DNA of 64,000 bases from Natronococcus roseus (GTDB taxonomy: Archaea; Halobacteriota; Halobacteria; Halobacteriales; Natrialbaceae): NCBI RefSeq assembly GCF_043677095.1, contig NZ_JBHLJR010000001.1, forward strand, positions 744,001-808,000, read 5' to 3'. Of this stretch, positions 58,988 to 64,000 are shown piece by piece (within the stretch, counting starts at the first letter, position 1; the number at the start of each line of letters is the position of its first letter). A program made the translations under genes and the position numbers. The notes beneath the pieces are model-generated. The model had not been told where the DNA came from. It made no database searches and saw only the letters and a list, made by a program, of their open reading frames with translations.

Positions 58988-59109
58988 GGACCGCGAGGCG
59001 ATCGTCGGCTCCGTTTCGACCGTAACCTCGGATTACCTCGGGGACGGCCCGTTCGCGCAGCGTAACGGTCGCGGTTCTTTTGGATTCTCGTGGCGAAGCG
59101 CCGACCGCC

Positions 59110-59631
59110 ATGAACGACGCCAACAGTGACGACCCTCGCGGCGACGCCCCCGAGAACCACACGCCGACCGAGACCGATTCGGGAACCGGCGCGGGCGACC
59201 GGGACGACCGCGGGCGCGACCCGCGGGACGACTCCACCCAGATCGCGAACGAGGAGCGACGGCGCCACACGCCGTTTATCAGCGCGATCGTCGCCGCCAT
59301 CGGCGCCTGGGTCGCGCTCTCGGTGCTCATCTACGACGTCGGCGCGGCCGGGCTCTGGAACAACGTCCTCGTCGGCGGCGCCGTCTTCGTCGCGGGTGCG
59401 TACAACTACTACCGGCTGGTCAACGACCTTCCGCTTTCCGTCGGCGTCGGCTCGCTGGTCGCAATTCTGGGAGTCTGGCTGATCGTCGCGCCGGCCCTGC
59501 TCGGGATGACCAGCGGCTTCTGGAGCACGCTCGCCTCCGGACTGCTCATCGCCGGACTGGCGGGCTACAACGCCTACGAGGCTCGAGAGGCGCGGACGGT
59601 CGCGACGGAACCCGACGCCGGAGCACCGTAG
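59110..59631 (+). CDS. SPW-repeat membrane protein
   Basis: 173 aa. A hydrophilic N-terminus (Asp/Asn/Arg-rich, about 60 residues) precedes four hydrophobic segments: FISAIVAAIGAWVALSVLIY, WNNVLVGGAVFVAGAYNYYR, VGVGSLVAILGVWLIVAPAL and STLASGLLIAGLAGYNAY. The pattern of paired helices with W/G-rich loops matches the SPW repeat family (Pfam), of unknown function. ATG at 59110. Divergent from the Dna2-like gene. Confidence 0.75.
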   Translation: MNDANSDDPRGDAPENHTPTETDSGTGAGDRDDRGRDPRDDSTQIANEERRRHTPFISAIVAAIGAWVALSVLIYDVGAAGLWNNVLVGGAVFVAGAYNYYRLVNDLPLSVGVGSLVAILGVWLIVAPALLGMTSGFWSTLASGLLIAGLAGYNAYEAREARTVATEPDAGAP

Positions 59632-59696
59632 CCGACGCGAACCGACCGACGGTCGTCGACTCTCTCGAGGCTCGTCTGAACGCTTGGCAGTGTCGG

Positions 59697-60461
59697 TCAG
59701 TAGATCAGTTCACCGTCGATGAACTTCCGGGTTCGTTCGTCGGTCGGATCCTCGAAAACGGTCTCGGTACGGCCGATCTCGATGATGTCGTTCTCGAGAA
59801 GCACCGCGACCCGATCCGCGACGCGCTCGGCTTGATGCATGTCGTGTGTCGCGACGACGACGCCGATGTCCCGATCGCGGGCCTCGAGAACGGCGTCCTC
59901 GATGAGCGCGGTGTTTCGCGGGTCGAGGTCGGAGGTCGGTTCGTCGAGCAGGAGGATCTCCGGGTCGTACGCGAGTGCGCGAGCGAACGCGACGCGCTGC
60001 GCTTCGCCACCGGAGAGCGACGAGGCGTCCTGATCGATCTTCTCGCCCAACCCGACCGTCTCGAGCGCCTCGATCTCGGCACCGGTGCCGTTCGTCCGTC
60101 CGACCAGGCTGGCGAACTCGTGACGAAGCCGATCCGTCCAGGGTTGACGGACGCGCAGTCCGTACTCGGCGTTGCGACGGACGCTCGCGTCGAACAGGCT
60201 CGCCTCCTGAAAGACCATCCCGATCCGGCGTCGGAACTCGAGTCGCCGCTGTTCCGAGACCCCCCACACGTCGGTGTCGCCGTACTCGATCGTCCCTCGG
60301 TTCGGCGAGTCGAACAGCGCGAGTAGCCGAAGGAGTGTGGACTTCCCGACGCCGGACGGGCCGATGATCGCGACGACTTCGCCCGGCGTTACTGACAGCG
60401 AGACGGATTCGAAAACCGTCTCGGTACCGTAGCCGTGGTGGATGTTTCGTGCGTCGAGCAT
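59697..60461 (-). CDS. tupC: Tungstate ABC transporter ATP-binding protein
   Basis: 254 aa. Walker A IGPSGVGKSTLLR, signature LSGGEAQRVAFARAL, Walker B EILLLDEPTSDLD and the H-loop VVVATHDMH. It energises uptake with the permease encoded next to it. The gene order tupA-tupB-tupC, the TTTST binding protein upstream and the one-base overlap with tupB (TAATG) identify the tungstate (or molybdate/tungstate) system. The selectivity is set by the binding protein, so tungstate is the best call. Confidence 0.9.
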   Translation of the reverse strand: MLDARNIHHGYGTETVFESVSLSVTPGEVVAIIGPSGVGKSTLLRLLALFDSPNRGTIEYGDTDVWGVSEQRRLEFRRRIGMVFQEASLFDASVRRNAEYGLRVRQPWTDRLRHEFASLVGRTNGTGAEIEALETVGLGEKIDQDASSLSGGEAQRVAFARALAYDPEILLLDEPTSDLDPRNTALIEDAVLEARDRDIGVVVATHDMHQAERVADRVAVLLENDIIEIGRTETVFEDPTDERTRKFIDGELIY

Positions 60462-61177
60462 TATCGGTATCCTCCGTTACCGCTACCCAATCGGACCACG
60501 ATCGCGTTGACGAGGAGCACGAGCACGACGAGGATCGCCCCGAGGATCATCGCGGTCTCGAACCGACCCTGTCGGGCCTCGAGCTGGATCGCGGTCGTGA
60601 GCGTTCGCGTGTACGATTCGCCGTCCGCGCCGGCGATGTTCCCGCCGACGATGAGCACGGAACCGACCTCGCTGATCGCCCGGCCGAAGCCGGCGAGCAG
60701 CGCCGTCGCGATTCCGTAGCGGGCCTCCTTGATCGTGACGAGGGCGACGTCGAATCGCGTCCCGCCCATCGCGTACGCCGCGTTGCGGACGTTCTGCTCG
60801 ACGCTGCTGACCGCCGCGAGGCTCACGCCCGTAATCACCGGCGTCGCGAGAACGAACTGCGACATGATCATCGCCTCCGGCGTGAAGACGAGGTCCAGCG
60901 AGCCGAGCGGACCCTGGCCCGAGACCGCAAACAGCACGACCAGGCCGACGACGACGCTGGGAAACCCCATCCCGGTGTTGATGATCGACGTGAGCAGCGT
61001 CTTCCCGCGGAACTCCTTGAACCCGATGAGGAGTGCGACCGGGAGGCTGAACAGGGTGCTCAGTATCACCGCAACGAGGCTCACGTACAGCGAGACGCGG
61101 ATGATGCTTCGAATGTAGTTCCACTCGAAGGGAAACTCGGCAAACAGTGGAAGTAGCGTCGCTGGCTCGAGTGGCAT
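60461..61177 (-). CDS. tupB: Tungstate ABC transporter permease
   Basis: 238 aa, about five or six helices. It contains the EAA-like loop for coupling to the ATPase (KEARYGIATALLAGFGRAIS, E-A-x3-G-x9-G). The first residues (MPLEPATLLPLFAEFPFEW) include the cytosolic gate. It starts at an ATG nine bases after the binding-protein stop and overlaps tupC by one base. Homologous to molybdate/tungstate permeases of the binding-protein-dependent transport family. Confidence 0.9.
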   Translation of the reverse strand: MPLEPATLLPLFAEFPFEWNYIRSIIRVSLYVSLVAVILSTLFSLPVALLIGFKEFRGKTLLTSIINTGMGFPSVVVGLVVLFAVSGQGPLGSLDLVFTPEAMIMSQFVLATPVITGVSLAAVSSVEQNVRNAAYAMGGTRFDVALVTIKEARYGIATALLAGFGRAISEVGSVLIVGGNIAGADGESYTRTLTTAIQLEARQGRFETAMILGAILVVLVLLVNAIVVRLGSGNGGYR

Positions 61178-61186
61178 CGGTTTTGT

Positions 61187-62116
61187 TTAGTCGTCGGTCT
61201 CCGAGGGATCCCAGTCTTCGGGTACGTACTGCTGGAAGTTCGGTTCCTCCGAGATCGCTTCGGGGAAGAACAGCTGTTCGTCCTCGACGGTGTACTCCTC
61301 GATGATCTCCTGGCCTTCGGGGCTCGTCAGATAGCCGATGTACGCCATCGCCAGGTCGTACTCGACGTCGTCGTGAACCCCGGGGTTGACCGCGACGATC
61401 CCGTAGCGGTTCGCGAGCAGCTCGGGGCCGCCCTCGATCGGACCCTCGACGTGGATCTCGAGGTCGATCTCGGACTGCATCGAGAGGTAGGTCCCGCGGT
61501 CGGCGAGCGTGTAGTCACCGGTCTGGCCGACCTGCGTGATCACTTCGCCCATCCCCTGGCCAGCCTCCTGGTACCACTCGCCGAACTCGTCGACGCCGGC
61601 CTCCTCCCAGATTTCGAGTTCCTTCGCGTGGGTTCCGGAGTCGTCGCCACGCGAGACGAACGTCGCGCCGTCCTCGGCGATCGTGGCAAACGCTTCTTCG
61701 ACGTCGTCTCCACCGCCGATCCCGGCCGGATCCTCGTCGGTTCCGATGACGATGAAGTCGTTGAACATAATGTCGCGGCGGTTCACGCCGTAGCCGTCCT
61801 CGATGAACTCGTCCTCGAGCGAGCGGGCGTGAACCATGACGACGTCCGAGTCGCCGCTCCGTCCGGTCTCGAGGGCGGCGCCCGTCCCCTGCGAAACGGT
61901 GTCGACGCTGACGCCGTACCGATCCTCGAACGGGGCGTTGAGCTCGTCAAGGAGACCCGTATCGTACGTGCTCGTCGTCGTGGTGAGCGTAATCGCCTCG
62001 CCGCTGATCTCCGGCCCGTCGCCGTCATCGCCCTCGTCGCTACTGGTGCAGCCGGCGAGGCCGATCGTCGCACCCCCGCCAACTCCGGCGAGTATCTCGC
62101 GGCGATGTATCGACAT
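61187..62116 (-). CDS. tupA: Tungstate-binding lipoprotein
   Basis: 309 aa exported protein. The Tat-type signal MSIHRREILAGVGGGATIGL precedes the lipobox LAGC (near residue 23), so it is lipid-anchored. The oxyanion-binding motif is ITLTTTTSTYDTGLLDEL, typical of TupA. Other family motifs: FNDFIVIGTDEDPAG and FVSRGDDSGTHAKELEIWEE. It captures tungstate for tungsten enzymes such as aldehyde:ferredoxin oxidoreductases. A strong TATA box sits about 21-28 bases before the ATG (leaderless). Confidence 0.92.
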   Translation of the reverse strand: MSIHRREILAGVGGGATIGLAGCTSSDEGDDGDGPEISGEAITLTTTTSTYDTGLLDELNAPFEDRYGVSVDTVSQGTGAALETGRSGDSDVVMVHARSLEDEFIEDGYGVNRRDIMFNDFIVIGTDEDPAGIGGGDDVEEAFATIAEDGATFVSRGDDSGTHAKELEIWEEAGVDEFGEWYQEAGQGMGEVITQVGQTGDYTLADRGTYLSMQSEIDLEIHVEGPIEGGPELLANRYGIVAVNPGVHDDVEYDLAMAYIGYLTSPEGQEIIEEYTVEDEQLFFPEAISEEPNFQQYVPEDWDPSETDD

Positions 62117-62136
62117 GGATACTTCGTCGGACGCTC

Positions 62137-62144
62137 AGTATAAA
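62137..62144 (-). promoter_or_regulatory. TATA box of the tupABC operon
   Basis: The minus strand reads TTTATACT, 21-28 bases before the ATG at 62116. The spacing predicts a leaderless transcript. No ModE-type site was recognised nearby. Confidence 0.6.
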
Positions 62145-62350
62145 TGGGTTTCGAAGGTTGGTTTACTCGACTCCGCTATACCCGAAAATACACTTTGACA
62201 TAACCATTTTTGGTTTCCAGCGAAGATGGGACGTACGGTGTTCCCTCTCGGGAGTTGGACTCTATCGGCCCGTACGGACGGATCGATCGCGGAGCGCTGG
62301 CCGACGAAATCGCGAACCAGTGAGCAAAGTGTACGGGCCGAGGACAAGCC

Positions 62351-62656
62351 CTACACCCAGGGAAACAGCGTGCGCCGGATCCGGCGAAGCAGCGACGATC
62401 CCTCGTGTCGGACCTCGAGGACGGTTCCGTCCGCATCGAAGACGACCTCGTCGGCGGGGAGTTGCTCCCCGTCGGGGAGTGTGATCCGACGGTCGGCTTC
62501 CGGAACCGTTCCGCCGCTGCTGGCGCCGAACAGCGACGCCGAACGAAGGGAGGGTTCGGGGACCGGTTCGCTGTACTCGATGACGTACACCGTCGTCCCG
62601 TCGTCGGTCGTCCGCTCCCAGTCGACGATCTCTCGAGTCGGCCCCGTCCCGATCAT
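62351..62656 (-). CDS. Small hypothetical protein
   Basis: 101 aa. Starts MIGTGPTREIVDWERTTDDG, has a beta-rich middle (TVYVIEYSEP, RRITLPDGEQLPADEVVFDA) and ends RRTLFPWV. Codon use is typical of the host. No family is recognised. The start is uncertain: I picked the ATG at 62656 as the first in-frame Met beyond the preceding gene's end; no good ribosome site is seen. It follows a small membrane protein gene on the same strand. Confidence 0.55.
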   Translation of the reverse strand: MIGTGPTREIVDWERTTDDGTTVYVIEYSEPVPEPSLRSASLFGASSGGTVPEADRRITLPDGEQLPADEVVFDADGTVLEVRHEGSSLLRRIRRTLFPWV

Positions 62657-62703
62657 GTAGCGGTGAGGTCCCGTCGCCTGGGAGGAATAGGTATCGGTCG
62701 GCC

Positions 62704-62949
62704 TCAGCGCTCGAGGTCGGCCTCGAGCCGCCGTCGACGGAAGCGGGCGGCGTGGTGGTCCGTCGCGACGACCGCGAACGCGACCATGACGACGGCAAAC
62801 GAGAGGGTGATCGTCGGCGGGAGATCGTTGCGGTAGCCGTTGGCGAGCTGGCCGGCCGCGAGAACGAGCGGGGCGACCGAAAGCAGGACGCTGGTTGCCG
62901 GTTCGGTACGGAACAGTTCGCGAAACGACGGGCGTCGGCGTGAGGCCAT
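62704..62949 (-). CDS. Small two-helix membrane protein
   Basis: 81 aa. Hydrophobic segments at residues about 18-38 (ATSVLLSVAPLVLAAGQLAN) and 46-65 (TITLSFAVVMVAFAVVATD), with positively charged ends (MASRRRPSF and ARFRRRRLEADLER). No known family. Sits upstream of the small hypothetical gene and divergent from the next gene to the right. Function unknown. Confidence 0.65.
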   Translation of the reverse strand: MASRRRPSFRELFRTEPATSVLLSVAPLVLAAGQLANGYRNDLPPTITLSFAVVMVAFAVVATDHHAARFRRRRLEADLER

Positions 62950-63068
62950 GGGAACTCGGCGGTTGCGTGTGCTGTCGGGAGCGCGATGGTATGCCTTTCG
63001 GTTCCCCGCCGATCCGACGTCTCGAGGTAACCGATACGTTCATTCTGCCCGCGCGACAAGCGTTCCCT

Positions 63069-63620
63069 ATGCGGATTCGCGAGTGGCAGGACGTGCTCGA
63101 GGACGTCACCGAGCGCAGCGTCGACCCCGAGGACTGGCGAGCCGTCGCCGGCGACCGCGCGGGCGGCGTCGGCGAGGACATGTACCTCGCACATCCCCGG
63201 GCGGGAGTCTTCTTCCTCAAGACGTACGCGAAAAACCCCTTCAAGGTCCGGGGCGTCGGGACGAAGGTAGCCCGCAGTCTCGACGACGAGATCGGCTCCT
63301 TCCTGCCCGACGACGAGTCGGGCGGGCGCTTTGCGGTCCAGTCGCCGCCGGAGGACGCAGACCACGCCGAGACGGTCTCGAAACGGCTCGAGACCGTCCT
63401 CGAGACCCACTCTGACGCGCCGACCCGACCGCAGGACCTGTTCGACGACGTGATGGACGCCCTCGAGAGCCCCGCGTTCGGACCGATGGCCTACGACCAG
63501 TACGACCGGCCCGACGAACTCGAGGACCTCTCGGATCGGTTCGAGGAGGCCGACGAGCTGCTGAGCGCCGAACTCGACGACCTCATCGAGACCGACGAGG
63601 TCGATCGCGGCTTCATGTGA
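63069..63620 (+). CDS. Conserved haloarchaeal hypothetical protein
   Basis: 183 aa, soluble and acidic. N-terminus MRIREWQDVLEDVTERSVDP; a conserved block GEDMYLAHPRAGVFFLKTYA follows, and the C-terminal half is helical (ELEDLSDRFEEADELLSAEL). I do not recognise the family beyond likely haloarchaeal distribution. The ATG at 63069 fits the codon bias; upstream in-frame DNA overlaps the membrane-protein gene. Divergent from that gene. Confidence 0.7.
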   Translation: MRIREWQDVLEDVTERSVDPEDWRAVAGDRAGGVGEDMYLAHPRAGVFFLKTYAKNPFKVRGVGTKVARSLDDEIGSFLPDDESGGRFAVQSPPEDADHAETVSKRLETVLETHSDAPTRPQDLFDDVMDALESPAFGPMAYDQYDRPDELEDLSDRFEEADELLSAELDDLIETDEVDRGFM

Positions 63621-63681
63621 GTTTGCGGGCCTGCGACTGCGTCCGATGAGCCTTTGACGACTGACTCCGACAGCCTACGGT

Positions 63682-64000
63682 ATGAGCGACAAAGCCGCGG
63701 CCGTCGTCCGCGAGTACTACGAGGCCCTCCGACAAGGTGAGCCCCTGCCGCCGTACTTCCTCGAGGACGCCTCGACGACGAAGTTCGGGATCAGCGAGGC
63801 AGCCTTCGGGTACGACGCTGTCGCCGACGCTCTCGAGAGCCAGACCGAGACGACCACCGACTGGAGCGTCGAGAGCCACGGCCTCTCGATCAACGAGGAC
63901 GGAGGGTACGCCACGTTCGTCGACGAGGTGACGATGGCCTGGACCGACACCGAAGCCGGGACCGATCGTCGGTTCGACACTCGCTGGAGCGGAACGCTGG
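63682..64000 (+). CDS. SnoaL-like/NTF2-fold protein, partial
   Basis: Cut off at the window end after 106 codons. Starts MSDKAAAVVREYYEALRQGE. The helix with REYYEALRQG, a ligand-pocket region (FGISEAAFGYDAVADALESQ) and W/F-rich strands (TFVDEVTMAWTDTEAGTDRR) fit the NTF2-like (SnoaL/nuclear transport factor) fold, a small-molecule binding or isomerase fold. Ends are needed to judge it. ATG at 63682 follows a 61-base gap after the preceding gene. Confidence 0.7.
   Translation, partial: MSDKAAAVVREYYEALRQGEPLPPYFLEDASTTKFGISEAAFGYDAVADALESQTETTTDWSVESHGLSINEDGGYATFVDEVTMAWTDTEAGTDRRFDTRWSGTL

Overview
The window is chromosomal DNA of a halophilic archaeon, most likely from the Natrialbales (Natrinema/Haloterrigena/Natronorubrum-like; the exact genus is inference). 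The evidence is the high G+C, the very Asp/Glu-rich proteins, Tat-type lipoprotein signals (twin Arg plus a Gly-Cys lipobox), archaeal TATA-like boxes about 25-30 bases before start codons (leaderless transcripts), and haloarchaeal families such as AsnC-TrkA_C regulators, TrmB, F420/LLM oxidoreductases and Lhr helicases. I found no rRNA, tRNA or CRISPR array.

Layout. (1) 1-10.8 kb is an ion-homeostasis block: two overlapping CPA2 antiporters with TrkA-N domains, an amino-acid permease fused to two Usp domains, a small zinc ribbon protein, an AsnC/Lrp regulator with a TrkA-C domain, a divergent K+-channel-like protein with two RCK modules, and a CPA1 Na+/H+ antiporter. (2) 10.8-23.5 kb holds mixed housekeeping genes: a lipoprotein, a flavodoxin, a hairpin-rich non-coding region, aspartyl-tRNA synthetase, cupin, cytochrome P450, sirtuin, a winged-helix regulator, an Lhr-type helicase, a Tat-exported possible cysteine peptidase, an alcohol dehydrogenase and an MBL hydrolase. 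(3) 23.7-31.4 kb has a giant RND/MMPL protein whose first exported loop carries about 800 residues of repeated acidic coiled coil, co-transcribed with a TrmB regulator, then an exported NodB-like deacetylase and a small acidic protein. (4) 31.4-42.1 kb is a fatty-acid/CoA degradation island: two MaoC hydratases, a 3-hydroxyacyl-CoA dehydrogenase/enoyl-CoA hydratase fusion, an APH-like kinase, acyl-CoA dehydrogenase, GNAT, HAD phosphatase, FMN alpha-hydroxyacid oxidase, SDR and LLM oxidoreductase. Three of its intergenic regions share a TTAC(C)AATGTTA-like motif.

(5) 42.3-50.8 kb is an integrated element of about 8.5 kb, visibly lower in G+C. It has split an ACR3/bile-acid-symporter-type arsenite transporter gene: the 3' end (43 codons) is at 42169-42306 and the 5' part (286 codons) is at 50822-51679, both on the minus strand. 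The short sequence CTCGTG(G/T)GGG(G/A)AG flanks the element. Inside are an RHH protein and a tyrosine recombinase at the left end, a stand-alone membrane protein, a leftward operon with an SF2-helicase-like replication protein plus zinc/winged-helix proteins, an RHH gene with a dyad operator, iteron-like repeats, and a rightward operon of small proteins ending in a phage-type G-x-P-x-G-x-x-N-A-x-x-H-G protein. I see no capsid genes, so this looks like an integrative plasmid or a virus satellite/remnant. (6) 51.7-64 kb resumes the chromosome: arsenate reductase (partner of the split transporter), HypE-like AIR synthase, K+ channel with TrkA-N, LarA-like protein, a Dna2-like nuclease-helicase, an SPW protein, a tungstate ABC transporter (tupABC) and small uncharacterised proteins.

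The most interesting unit is the gene-splitting element. Precise excision would rebuild the 329-codon arsenite exporter next to the arsenate reductase gene, so integration may act as a genetic switch on arsenic resistance.
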